This document shows, in pieces, positions 35,442 through 43,644 of a stretch of DNA of 64,000 bases (its first letter is position 1; each line of letters starts with the position of its first letter). The notes under the pieces were generated by a model. It was not told the origin of the DNA. It ran no database searches and saw nothing but the letters and a program-made list of their open reading frames with translations. The DNA lies in the NCBI GenBank assembly GCA_965250225.1, contig CBDFNQ010000038.1, forward strand, positions 186,001-250,000. The letters are read 5' to 3'. Source of the stretch: CBDEUK01 sp965250225 (lineage in GTDB: Bacteria > Pseudomonadota > Gammaproteobacteria > Eutrophobiales > Eutrophobiaceae). Position numbers and translations under genes: made by a program.

Positions 35442-35520
35442 CGTCATTCCGGTAAGACCCAGAATGACCGCCAAGGACGGTGGAAATGCAATATGATTGT
35501 AGGAACAATCATTGCCCAGT
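35442..35520. repeat. Intergenic hairpin repeat, second copy
   Basis: GTCATTCCGG followed by CAGAATGACCGCC and CGGTGGAAATGCAATATG, then the hairpin GATTGTAGGAACAATC and ATTGCCCAGT. It is the inverted counterpart of the unit at 31032-31089. It lies between dps and the peroxiredoxin gene. The rest of that 174-base gap is AT-rich leader sequence. Confidence 0.65.
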
Positions 35521-35601
35521 ATTAATGTTTGTGGTTATAAACCACACAATTATAGATTTTATACTTTTTTTACTTAACTTAAATAAAACAGGAGAAATAA
35601 A

Positions 35602-36351
35602 ATGCTTAACAATAAAGAAGGGCAACATGTGCCCGATGCCACCTTCCGTACCCGAGAAGGACATGAGTGGGTTGATGTCACTACTGATGAAATATTCAAA
35701 GGCAAGACGGTCGTGGTTTTTTCACTGCCCGGCGCATTCACACCGACATGTTCATCATCACATGTGCCGCGTTATAATCAACTGGCACCCATTTTTAAAC
35801 AACACGGTGTTGATGAAATCGTTTGTATTGCAGTCAATGATGCGTTTGTTATGAACGAATGGAAAGATAGCCAGAATGCCGATCGCATTACTTTTATACC
35901 GGATGGTAATGGTGATTTTACCGATGGAATGGATTTGTTGGTCGACAAACAGGAGCTAGGTTTTGGAAAACGTTCCTGGAGATATTCCATGCTGGTAAAA
36001 GATGGTGTGATCGAAAAACAATTCATCGAAGCAGAAGAACCCGGTGATCCATTCCAGAACTCTGATGCAGACACCCTATTGAGATATATCGCACCAGAGG
36101 CAAGCAAGCCCAGAGATGTGACCGTCTTTACCCGTAAAGGATGTGTGTTCTGTACCAGGGCAAGGGGTTTATTACACGATGCTGGAATTGAGTTTGAAGA
36201 ACTCTTACTCAACCGGGATTACACTGATCACACCTTGAGAGCCGTTGCAAAATCGATCACCTATCCTCAGGTTTTCATCGACGGAGATCACATCGGTGGT
36301 ACAGAAGACCTGGAAAAATGGTTAGAAACTAATAACAAACAAGCTGCTTGA
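35602..36351 (+). CDS. Peroxiredoxin-glutaredoxin fusion (hybrid Prx5)
   Basis: 249 residues. Residues 1-165 are a Prx5-type peroxiredoxin with the peroxidatic Cys in GAFTPTCSSSHVP. Residues about 172-245 are a glutaredoxin with GCVFC as redox centre, followed by YPQVFIDGDHIGG. Such hybrids reduce alkyl and hydrogen peroxides using glutathione directly, as known for the Haemophilus and Vibrio enzymes. AACAGGAG stands 7 bases before the ATG. Located beside dps and oxyR, probably within the same regulon. Confidence 0.96.
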   Translation: MLNNKEGQHVPDATFRTREGHEWVDVTTDEIFKGKTVVVFSLPGAFTPTCSSSHVPRYNQLAPIFKQHGVDEIVCIAVNDAFVMNEWKDSQNADRITFIPDGNGDFTDGMDLLVDKQELGFGKRSWRYSMLVKDGVIEKQFIEAEEPGDPFQNSDADTLLRYIAPEASKPRDVTVFTRKGCVFCTRARGLLHDAGIEFEELLLNRDYTDHTLRAVAKSITYPQVFIDGDHIGGTEDLEKWLETNNKQAA

Positions 36352-36365
36352 TTGTATGGCCCACT

Positions 36366-36392
36366 ATCACGGCAAGTTATTCTTGCCGTGAT
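36366..36392 (+). terminator. Strong hairpin after the peroxiredoxin gene
   Basis: ATCACGGCAAG and CTTGCCGTGAT form a perfect 11-bp stem around TTATT, 14 bases after the stop codon. No T-run follows, so termination may be weak or bidirectional. Confidence 0.55.
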
Positions 36393-36486
36393 GTTCTATG
36401 ATCACCATCTCTTAATCGATCGCAACCCGGTTAAATTCTGGCATTCGTTTTTTATACTCGCCAACTAACAAAACGTTTGATACTAT

Positions 36487-36515
36487 TTGACAAAAGTAAC
36501 ATATAGGTTACTATT
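36487..36515 (+). promoter_or_regulatory. Promoter and palindromic operator of the toxin-antitoxin pair
   Basis: TTGACA (36487-36492), 17 bases, then ACTATT (36510-36515) form a good sigma-70 promoter. Lying across the spacer and the -10 is the inverted repeat AGTAAC-ATATAG-GTTACT (36495-36512), as expected for an antitoxin operator. The first ATG is only 6 bases beyond the -10, so the transcript is nearly leaderless. Confidence 0.7.
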
Positions 36516-36520
36516 TAATA

Positions 36521-36859
36521 ATGATGACACGGAAATTAGTCGAATACGTAGACAAGCACGGACGTTCAAAATTTGGTAAATGGTTCTCCAGCTTAAACAC
36601 CAGGGCTGCGGCCAGAATTACCTCCGCCCTTTATCGACTGGAACAAGGTAATTTTTCTAATACGAAATCTGTAGCAAAAGGCGTATTTGAGTACAAGATT
36701 GATTTTGGGCCTGGGCATCGTGTTTATTTCGGGCAGGATGGTGACGTTCTAGTAATCCTTTTGAATGGTGGTTCAAAGAAAAGACAAAATTCTGACATCA
36801 AACTGGCGCAAGAATATTGGGCAGAATACAAAGCAAGAAAGAAAGTAAAACGAGATTAA
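36521..36859 (+). CDS. RelE/HigB-like toxin of a type II toxin-antitoxin pair
   Basis: 112 residues. KLVEYVDKHGRSKFGKWFSS, ARITSALYRLEQGNF, GVFEYKIDFGPGHRVYFG and VLVILLNGGSKKRQ follow the addiction-module killer family (phage Gp49/RelE fold). These usually cut mRNA on ribosomes. It precedes the antitoxin by 3 bases, the HigBA order. ATG 36521 or 36524 are both possible; the promoter leaves essentially no leader, so no Shine-Dalgarno site exists upstream. Confidence 0.85.
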   Translation: MMTRKLVEYVDKHGRSKFGKWFSSLNTRAAARITSALYRLEQGNFSNTKSVAKGVFEYKIDFGPGHRVYFGQDGDVLVILLNGGSKKRQNSDIKLAQEYWAEYKARKKVKRD

Positions 36860-36862
36860 GTT

Positions 36863-37192
36863 ATGGCACTAACAAAAGATTTTAAAGAAACAATTGCAGC
36901 AAAGGTCCAGAAAAGTACAAGATTTCGCCGTGCCCTGCTGGCTGAGGCTGCCGAGACATTGCTTGATGGCGATCTCGCCACAGGCAAAGCATTATTACGT
37001 GACTATATTAATGCTACGATTGGATTCGAGGCATTAGCAGCAAAAATCGGTAAAGACAGCAAAAGCATACACCGTATGCTTGGCCCGAAAGGTAATCCGC
37101 GGGCAGAAAATATTTTTACCATCGTCAAAACCCTTCAGGATATGGATAAAATATCTTTACACGTTAAAGCTGGCAAATCTGAAGCTGCTTAA
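36863..37192 (+). CDS. HTH antitoxin paired with the RelE/HigB-like toxin
   Basis: 109 residues. The C-terminal half holds a helix-turn-helix of the addiction-module antitoxin kind (FEALAAKIGKDSKSIHRML, then NPRAENIFTIVKTL). The N-terminal helices (LLAEAAETLLDGDLATGKALL) probably wrap the toxin. It should neutralise the toxin and repress the promoter at 36487-36515 through the AGTAAC/GTTACT palindrome. Confidence 0.85.
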   Translation: MALTKDFKETIAAKVQKSTRFRRALLAEAAETLLDGDLATGKALLRDYINATIGFEALAAKIGKDSKSIHRMLGPKGNPRAENIFTIVKTLQDMDKISLHVKAGKSEAA

Positions 37193-37349
37193 GATAAATA
37201 AATGACATGCATTAATACTGTGAGTGCATGGCTTACACAGAAACAGCTTGTTACTTTTTAATGTTTGTATCATCAGCAAACCAAAAGTTATTACGTCCAG
37301 GGGAAGGTAAGAACTGAATTTTGTCACCCATAACAAAAGTGAGACATGT

Positions 37350-37784
37350 ATGAGTAACGATAACGGTTATTTTCTGGAAGACCTGCAAGTTGGGATGTCG
37401 TCAGAACTAGAGCGTGAGATCCTGCAAAAAGATGTGGATGCATTTGCTGAACTGACGGGTGATTACAATCCGGTACATGTAGATGAAGAATATGCCGCAA
37501 ACACTATGTTCAAAGGACGTATCGTTCATGGTGCATACATTGCCTCAATGTTTTCTACAATTATGGGTATGCAATTACCAGGACCCGGCAGTATCTTTCG
37601 CGAGATTACCCTGAATTATCGCGGGCCAGTGCGGGTAGGTGATACTGCACTTGTTCGGGTCGAGATAAGCGAGATCAATTTTGAACGTCAGATTGTAACC
37701 TTATCTTTGTCTTGTAAGGTAAATGGTAAAAAGGTCGTCCGCGGGAAAGCAGGTGCCTGGGTAGCACAAAAACCGGATGATTAG
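37350..37784 (+). CDS. MaoC-like (R)-specific enoyl-CoA hydratase
   Basis: 144 residues, a single hot-dog domain. The hydratase-2 motif FAELTGDYNPVHVDEEYA holds the catalytic Asp and His. FKGRIVHGAYIASMFST follows as in PhaJ-type enzymes. It hydrates trans-2-enoyl-CoA to (R)-3-hydroxyacyl-CoA, linking beta-oxidation to polyhydroxyalkanoate or other lipid synthesis. No pha gene is seen in the window, so the pathway is undecided. Confidence 0.9.
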   Translation: MSNDNGYFLEDLQVGMSSELEREILQKDVDAFAELTGDYNPVHVDEEYAANTMFKGRIVHGAYIASMFSTIMGMQLPGPGSIFREITLNYRGPVRVGDTALVRVEISEINFERQIVTLSLSCKVNGKKVVRGKAGAWVAQKPDD

Positions 37785-37909
37785 ATTTCTAAATAACTCT
37801 TGACCACGACCACATGGATGTGGGAGGTAGAATGAATCAGGACGAATATAGGACATATTCGGGTGAAAATGTCAGGAACTAATTTTCCAGACAGAATCGA
37901 GGAGCGAAT

Positions 37910-38275
37910 ATGTTTAAAGTCACAAAAAACGGGATAAATCGATTAGATATTGAGTTGAGTGGAAAGTTAGACGCAGAGGAAATGAAAATTGCCCTGGATG
38001 AGCTTACCAGCAAATCAAATGATATTGAAAATGGCAAGATGCTGTACGACATTATTGACTTTCATCTTCCATCACTAGGCGCAATCGGTATTGAACTCTC
38101 TCGCCTGCCATCGATGTTTGGACTGATAAAAAAATTCGATCGCACAGCGGTATTGACAGATAAAACCTGGTTAAAGAAAGCCAGTGAACTTGAGGGAGCT
38201 TTGATCCCCGGTCTGGAAATCAAGACCTTCGACAGAGACCAAAAAACCGAAGCAGAAGCCTGGTTATCGAGTTAG
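37910..38275 (+). CDS. SpoIIAA-like (STAS-related) small protein
   Basis: 121 residues. LDIELSGKLDAEEMKIALDEL, LYDIIDFHLPSL and a C-terminal FDRDQKTEAEAWL match the SpoIIAA-like family, a single alpha/beta domain related to STAS. Function is unknown for most members; roles in lipid or anion binding have been suggested. A GGAG site lies 8 bases before the ATG. Its last ~27 codons are duplicated, in broken form, at 39229-39312. Confidence 0.8.
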   Translation: MFKVTKNGINRLDIELSGKLDAEEMKIALDELTSKSNDIENGKMLYDIIDFHLPSLGAIGIELSRLPSMFGLIKKFDRTAVLTDKTWLKKASELEGALIPGLEIKTFDRDQKTEAEAWLSS

Positions 38276-38308
38276 AGTGACATTTTGATTGGTTAATGGG
38301 GTAGAGTC

Positions 38309-38461
38309 GAATGGCACTTACTTAAGCGAAATTATTCTATGGAAACATACTGTCGTCATTCTGGCGCAGGCCAGAATCCAGTAATAATAAGCATACTTAG
38401 TACATCTGGATCCCGGCCTGCGCCGGGATGACGGTGTTCTTGGCTTAAGTAAATGCCATTC
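38309..38461. mobile_element. MITE with 18-bp terminal inverted repeats and 11-bp direct repeats
   Basis: The ends GAATGGCACTTACTTAAG (38309-38326) and CTTAAGTAAATGCCATTC (38444-38461) are inverted repeats with one mismatch. Immediately outside both ends is GGGGTAGAGTC (38298-38308 and 38462-38472), a perfect 11-bp direct repeat that looks like a target-site duplication. Inside is a second inverted repeat with 28-base arms (38354-38381 and 38406-38433) of the CTGGAT..CCGG REP type. There is no open reading frame. It lies between the SpoIIAA-like gene and the alkD-like gene. Confidence 0.75.
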
Positions 38462-38491
38462 GGGGTAGAGTCCTTTAGACTCGGAAAAAAG

Positions 38492-39190
38492 TTAAATTGT
38501 ACCTTTGAGGTATTGTTGTCGTCTCAATTCTGGCAGTCTCTCTATGGAATAACGTAACATTGTTCTTGGCATGGTCATATAGTGCTTTTTCAGAAAAGCT
38601 TCTAAAGCCTTTCGGTCTTTCTTTCCTGCTTCTCTTAACATCCAACCAACCGCTTTGTGGATAAGATCGTGTTCATCATGTAGAAGTATTTTTGAAATCT
38701 TAAAAACATCACCAAGATCACCATTTCGAACAAACCACCAGTTTGTGATCATTGCTATTCTTTTGGTCCATAGATGATCAGACTTAGCCCAGGTATAAAG
38801 TATCTTTCTATTTTTATCCATGAGATGGGGGCCGATAATATGAGGGCATGTGACATCTACGAGATCCCAGTTATTTATATGTTTAAAATGTGTTGTATAG
38901 ATTTCATATATTTTATTTCTTTCGCTTTCCTCTTTAGTTGATTTGTATTTATTAACGAGGATTAGCAGACCAGTAAGACGCTCTTCGTGAATTTTTGATT
39001 TAATGAGATTTTTGATATCACTAAAACCAAGATCACTATATTTTTTTGCTAAAGTTCTAAGCACCGGGACTCTAATACCAATAAATATATCACCATACCC
39101 ATATTCACCTTTATCAGTCTTAAAGAAACGCTGACTATGCTCAGCAATTTCAGAATTTGCCAATTTACCCATTTCTTTTTGTATTTGCAT
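38492..39190 (-). CDS. DNA alkylation repair protein, AlkD-like
   Basis: 232 residues, all alpha-helical HEAT-like repeats. RFFKTDKGEYGYGD, GIRVPVLR, INNWDLVDVTCPHIIG, WTKRIAMITNWWFVRNG, KAVGWMLREAGKKD and MPRTMLRYSIERLP follow the AlkD family. The Trp/Asp residues that flip and hold alkylated bases sit in the NNWDLVD and KAVGWMLRE motifs. It excises N3- and N7-alkylpurines. It is flanked by a MITE on one side and a duplicated gene fragment on the other, suggesting it arrived by transfer. Confidence 0.92.
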   Translation of the reverse strand: MQIQKEMGKLANSEIAEHSQRFFKTDKGEYGYGDIFIGIRVPVLRTLAKKYSDLGFSDIKNLIKSKIHEERLTGLLILVNKYKSTKEESERNKIYEIYTTHFKHINNWDLVDVTCPHIIGPHLMDKNRKILYTWAKSDHLWTKRIAMITNWWFVRNGDLGDVFKISKILLHDEHDLIHKAVGWMLREAGKKDRKALEAFLKKHYMTMPRTMLRYSIERLPELRRQQYLKGTI

Positions 39191-39228
39191 TCTGAAAGAT
39201 TAATGTGAATTTTAAATGAAAGCAATTA

Positions 39229-39312
39229 AAGGGAGCTTTGTACCCCGGCCTGGAAATCAAGGCTTTCAACAGAGATTAAAATCCGAAGCAGAAACCTGGC
39301 TATCGAGTTAGA
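39229..39312 (+). pseudogene. Duplicated 3' fragment of the SpoIIAA-like gene
   Basis: The segment repeats the last ~80 bases of the gene at 37910-38275: GGGAGCTTTG, GCCTGGAAATCAAG, CCGAAGCAGAAACCTGGC and ATCGAGTTAGAG align with it. Reading: GALYPGLEIKAFNRD, a stop, then after a frame change SEAETWLSS. The copy lacks the gene's first two thirds. Similarity fades after the stop. Confidence 0.8.
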
Positions 39313-39371
39313 GAAATACTTTGATCAATTAAACAAGTCCAATCCCTTTTATTTGTCCCCTTTTTTCGTTT

Positions 39372-41783
39372 TTATAATTCATTGTCAACTAGATCTAAAG
39401 TATCTGTTACAAAATTTGAAAGCTCAGTTACATTAATTGTATTAGGATTTGCTCCCAATATCGTGTAGTCAGGAATTGGATCTCCATGGTGAGGTTTGCA
39501 AGAAATACCATTTATTAGTTTCAGTTCTGAAATTATTGTTGTTCTATTGGTGTCGTTCCTAAATACAACTCTATTATCAATCAAAGCAGTTATTAATCTT
39601 CCTAGTGTCTGTTCGTTTGCAGGTAGTGCACTTACTTGTCTAAAAAATTTAAAACGAATATGTGCTTCAAGAACATTACGCAACCAACCCAACACAATCT
39701 CCTTTTTGCTAATATCAGGGTGTTGCAAGAATTCTTCTAATTCTTTTATGTGCCTAAAATATTCATTTTCAACTAAGCTTTCTAAAACCAAAGGTTCAAT
39801 TATTGATGCTTTTGTCATGAAGTTCTCTGTTATTCTCAAAGTTCTTTTGTCGCCAGCGGCAAAGCCTTTTGATAGCTCGTGAAGAAAAAACTCGTTGTGG
39901 CTTAGGACAACTATTTGTTTTATATTCGGAAACAAATCCTTAATAAGTTGCACAGTATACATTCTTCTGTTGCTATCAAAACTTGAAAGAGGATCATCAA
40001 AAACTAATATTTTGTCATTTAAACTAGGGTCAATATCCAATTTAGAAAGGAAAAAAGCTAAGGCTATTGTGCTTCTATCTCCCTCACTCAAACAATCCCT
40101 AGCACTGTTTGGTTGATCTAGATCAAAGGAAATGTCTTGTCCGTCAATGGTTAATTTGTATCCAATTTTACTTTGTGTTGCCATTCCTCGAGGTGGAATA
40201 TGAACTACATTCTCAATTCTGAAAGGTGTCTTAAATGTTTTCTCTAAGTAATGATTAATACGAGTTCTATAATTATTGAAAAAAGTTGTCGCCGCTGCTT
40301 CTTGTTGCTGAACTAATATGGGATAGGCAGTTTCTAAAGATCTAAGATTTTGTTTTTCTGTTTGTATTTGATTGCAGAGTGTCACAATCGGTGTCTCAAA
40401 TCGCATCTTTATTCTTTTCAGCTTATCAACGACAAGCTGTGCTTGGGCTACTGTATGAATGGCTGCACGAAATGCTGTAATGGCAGCATTGTAAGCTGTA
40501 GCATTTTGGTTGTAACCGTCAATATTATTATTAATGGTTTGTAAGGACGTTTGAATATTTAAGGCGGTGGCGGTAGCCACTGCCACAGAAGGATTTTGAA
40601 GTTTTTGTTGGACTGCTGCAACGAGTGCAGGAAACTCCGCTCCTAAATTCACCTCATCATTTACAATAGTAAAAATTGGAGGTTGAACAGTATTTGGTAA
40701 GTGAGCAGTCCAAGAAACAATATGCCCTGTGTTTAATTGATTGGCGTTGTTTAATGTTTGAATAGCTGTTTCTAAATTGAATGTTTGTAGTGCTGTCAAA
40801 TGAGTTTGTATTCGTTGGACTAATAAATTGTAGTCCGCATTAAATTGAAGTGTGTAAGCGTTAATTATGTCAATGGCGTCGTCAATTTCTTGCTTACAAA
40901 ATGGACAAGTAAGAGTAATTGGATTATTGCCATCTGAAGTTGCTCGTTTATTCTCTACGTATGAAAAACCTTTTTGCAACCAATTTTCAGATCTCTCAAC
41001 AGTGTTGCCAGCCAAATCTTGACAATGATTATCAAACAATGTTTGCAATGTCGCGTTTTGAATCGTTTGTGAAGTTGTTTGCAAATCTGTTATTAGAGTA
41101 TCAAAGTCAATACCAGAATTTATTCGGACAAGTTGGGAAAGAGATTGAAGCGTTTGAATTACAGAGTTTGCGTTAGCATTTGCTAATGCCGTTTCTGCTT
41201 CTATTATCGATTGGTCAATGTTATTTGCTTGCGCATTTGTAATTGCAATAAAAGGTGTAATTAAATTAGAAGTTAAATTATTTCCGACTTGCTGGATTAA
41301 TTGCTGCTCAAAAGTATTTATAGTTTGTCTTGATGCTGTTTTAGCATCTTTGTTTTGTTCAATCTGTTGTACAATTGCTACTCCTTGCGCACCAATTACG
41401 AACTGATGAAGTTGTTTCTTATGCTCATCATTAGTATCAAAGCCAGAGTAAATATTTTCATTTACAAAGTGAATATCAAAAATTTCAATGTCTGGAAAAG
41501 ATACTGACCATCCTGTTGTGGGATTAAAGGTGTGATGGGTATCACCACTTGTATTTCTCTGTATGATTTGTGCTGCTTGAGGTGTGGTTTGATTTGTTGA
41601 TTTTCTTCGTTCTACGAGTTCAGGCTCATTTTGAGTTAGAGAACGAATGATGCTTGTCAAGGTTGTTTTACCACCACCATTATCGCCATAAAAGAGTGTA
41701 AGTTTGTTAAAAGCAACATCACCTGTCGCCTGATATTTTCTAAATTTTCCAATAGATATAAGGAATTCAATTTTATGTATCAT
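39372..41783 (-). CDS. RloC/PrrC-like AAA ATPase with CxxC hook, candidate anticodon nuclease
   Basis: 803 residues. Walker A GDNGGGKTT (33-41). Long coiled-coil arms hold a Rad50-like hook CPFC at 293-296. Signature LSEGDRSTIALAFFLS, Walker B ILVFDDPLSSFD and switch histidine VLSHNEF complete an SMC/ABC-type ATPase (AAA_13). The C-terminal ~120 residues contain Arg702-x3-Glu706 (RNVLE) and a His pair at 765-766 (KPHHGD). This layout recalls the Arg/Glu/His triad of PrrC and RloC, which cut tRNA anticodon loops after DNA damage or phage attack. Nuclease activity is inferred. No restriction genes adjoin it. Confidence 0.75.
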   Translation of the reverse strand: MIHKIEFLISIGKFRKYQATGDVAFNKLTLFYGDNGGGKTTLTSIIRSLTQNEPELVERRKSTNQTTPQAAQIIQRNTSGDTHHTFNPTTGWSVSFPDIEIFDIHFVNENIYSGFDTNDEHKKQLHQFVIGAQGVAIVQQIEQNKDAKTASRQTINTFEQQLIQQVGNNLTSNLITPFIAITNAQANNIDQSIIEAETALANANANSVIQTLQSLSQLVRINSGIDFDTLITDLQTTSQTIQNATLQTLFDNHCQDLAGNTVERSENWLQKGFSYVENKRATSDGNNPITLTCPFCKQEIDDAIDIINAYTLQFNADYNLLVQRIQTHLTALQTFNLETAIQTLNNANQLNTGHIVSWTAHLPNTVQPPIFTIVNDEVNLGAEFPALVAAVQQKLQNPSVAVATATALNIQTSLQTINNNIDGYNQNATAYNAAITAFRAAIHTVAQAQLVVDKLKRIKMRFETPIVTLCNQIQTEKQNLRSLETAYPILVQQQEAAATTFFNNYRTRINHYLEKTFKTPFRIENVVHIPPRGMATQSKIGYKLTIDGQDISFDLDQPNSARDCLSEGDRSTIALAFFLSKLDIDPSLNDKILVFDDPLSSFDSNRRMYTVQLIKDLFPNIKQIVVLSHNEFFLHELSKGFAAGDKRTLRITENFMTKASIIEPLVLESLVENEYFRHIKELEEFLQHPDISKKEIVLGWLRNVLEAHIRFKFFRQVSALPANEQTLGRLITALIDNRVVFRNDTNRTTIISELKLINGISCKPHHGDPIPDYTILGANPNTINVTELSNFVTDTLDLVDNEL

Positions 41784-42075
41784 TATTCAGGAATCAATAT
41801 GGTCAAACTCGATTGATTTTGACAAGCGCAGAGATTCTCTACACGGAAGATAGTTTGAAATAATCCTTCAACATCCTGCTGCCAATTGTTCCCTTCATTG
41901 CCAGTATTTCCTCCATCCGTGTAGGTCATATTCGCCCCCTGCAAAGATTCTGAATATAGACCCATTTATTACACTTATCTAGCTTAAATGGTGTTCTGGA
42001 GGTTCCTTCCCCTTTGCCTCGCTGGGCAAGTAAAAAGAAGTTTTGTACAGGGATGTACTTATGCTGCGATCGCAT

Positions 42076-42131
42076 GGGCAAGGGTTGTTCCAGACAATCC
42101 TATTGCATTTCCTACTTCCATGTAGGTCATG
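42076..42131. repeat. Intergenic hairpin repeat, third copy, with a diverged fourth copy nearby
   Basis: GGGCAAGGGTTGTTCCAGACAATCCTATTGCATTTCC is split by a 7-bp hairpin around TCCAG and ends ATGTAGGTCAT. It matches 31032-31089 closely. A weaker copy at about 41882-41931 shares ATTTCCTCC and GTGTAGGTCAT. Together they fill much of the gap between the ATPase gene and ald. Confidence 0.6.
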
Positions 42132-42276
42132 CGAAGAGGCAGTGAACTCGACGCGCAGGGCGAAACTAGTTTCTAACGTAGCCACTAAACCTAGCTAAAC
42201 AGAAAACCCACAACTAAACTAAAACCATTAAGACAAAGACATCAAAAAAAGCGCTGTAACAACAGGGAGAGTAGCA

Positions 42277-43401
42277 ATGAAAATCGGAGTCATAAAAGAA
42301 CTTAAGGACAAGGAAAGCCGCGTTGCACTGACACCGGCTGGTGCCAAACAGCTCCTGGCAGACGGTCACAAAATTGCGTTGGAAAAGGATGCTGGTGTCA
42401 ACTCCGGATTTTCCAACGAAGAATACGAACAACTCGGTGTTGAAATCGTCGCTACTACAGAAGCCGCCTGGGATGCTGATCTCATCATCAAAGTGAAAGA
42501 ACCCCTGGAGCATGCCTATCAATATTTTAAAGACAATATTGTTTTTACCTATTTACATCTTGCTGGCGTATCTGAATCACTCACCAAAGCTTTAGTCGAT
42601 GCAAAAACAACCGCCATCGCTTATGAAACGGTAGAAGATGAAAACGGTGCCTTCCCTTTATTGACGCCAATGAGTGCGGTTGCGGGTAACATCGCTGCAA
42701 CCGCCGGTGCCCATTACCTGGCCAAATTTAATCATGGTAAAGGCGTGTTACTTGGTAATGTCTTTAACGAACGTCATGGCAAGGTCATGGTGCTCGGCGA
42801 TGGTGTTGTCGGACAACATGCTGCGACCACTGCTGACGGCATGGGTGCTTTTGTTTATTTGTTTGGTTTGAATGACGTGCATTACAAACAGATCCAGCAG
42901 TATGTCTCGGCTGATCTAAAATTCGTCAAATCCACACCAGAAAATATTGCCGAACATATTAAAGATACCGATTTATTGATTGGTGCGGTGTTACTGGCCG
43001 GCGCCAAGGCACCACACATCGTTACCGAAGAGATGGTTAAAACGATGCAAGCGGGATCAGTCATCGTCGATGTGAGTATTGATCAAGGCGGCTGTATCGA
43101 AACATCACGCCCGACAAAACATTCTGATCCGGTTTATATAAAACACGATGTGATACATTATTGTGTGACAAATATGCCAGGTGCCTATCCACGCACATCA
43201 ACCATTGCACTGACCAACGCAACCTTGCCGTATGTCTTGAAATTAGCCAATCAAGGCATTGCAGCACTACAGGAAGACAAAGGTTTTTGCCACGGTGTCA
43301 ATACGCACGCAGGATGGATTACCTGTAAGCCCGTTGCAGAAGCATTGGGACAAATGGATCAATATAAAGCTTTCACTGATGTCACAAGAGGTGATTCATA
43401 G
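42277..43401 (+). CDS. ald: Alanine dehydrogenase
   Basis: 374 residues, full length. It catalyses reversible NAD-dependent oxidative deamination of L-alanine to pyruvate and ammonia. Landmarks: MKIGVIKELKDKESRVALTP, KVKEPL with the substrate lysine, TYLHLAG with its histidine, the Rossmann motif VLGDGVVGQHAA, and SIDQGGCIETS. AGGGAGAGT about 8 bases before ATG. Single gene with its own terminator; it may assimilate ammonia or balance NADH. Confidence 0.96.
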   Translation: MKIGVIKELKDKESRVALTPAGAKQLLADGHKIALEKDAGVNSGFSNEEYEQLGVEIVATTEAAWDADLIIKVKEPLEHAYQYFKDNIVFTYLHLAGVSESLTKALVDAKTTAIAYETVEDENGAFPLLTPMSAVAGNIAATAGAHYLAKFNHGKGVLLGNVFNERHGKVMVLGDGVVGQHAATTADGMGAFVYLFGLNDVHYKQIQQYVSADLKFVKSTPENIAEHIKDTDLLIGAVLLAGAKAPHIVTEEMVKTMQAGSVIVDVSIDQGGCIETSRPTKHSDPVYIKHDVIHYCVTNMPGAYPRTSTIALTNATLPYVLKLANQGIAALQEDKGFCHGVNTHAGWITCKPVAEALGQMDQYKAFTDVTRGDS

Positions 43402-43445
43402 AAGGGCCAGAATTGATTAAATTTTAATCACTCCGGCCCTTTTTG
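43402..43445 (+). terminator. Rho-independent terminator of ald
   Basis: AAGGGCC pairs with GGCCCTT at the base, and an inner TGATTAAA/TTTAATCA stem extends it. It ends CCCTTTTTG and overlaps the last base of the ald stop codon. Confidence 0.85.
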
Positions 43446-43609
43446 TTAAGAGAGAAAGATCCCTCACAAGCTCCCTCATGCATTCTGGACAGAGCTCGAA
43501 ATGACAGGCAGAAATCCCCAATAAACTGAGCTAAATACCAACAAAAATATAGAGTTAGTATGCATTGCATATTGTTATTTGACGACCTGATAAATGTATA
43601 AAACTCAGG

Positions 43610-43637
43610 TTGACTAAGAGGATTATCGATATATACT
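43610..43637 (+). promoter_or_regulatory. Sigma-70 promoter of the candidate small RNA
   Basis: TTGACT (43610-43615), 16-base spacer, TATACT (43632-43637). Both boxes are near consensus. Transcription would start near 43645. No open reading frame of note follows on the plus strand before the terminator. Confidence 0.65.
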
Positions 43638-43644
43638 TTGTATC

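Noticed and set aside
41783..41965. 60-codon frame overlapping the start of the RloC-like gene (TAATG)
   Set aside because: Most of it derives from the dispersed hairpin repeat, whose copies elsewhere also read as short MTA/MTY-GN-like peptides.
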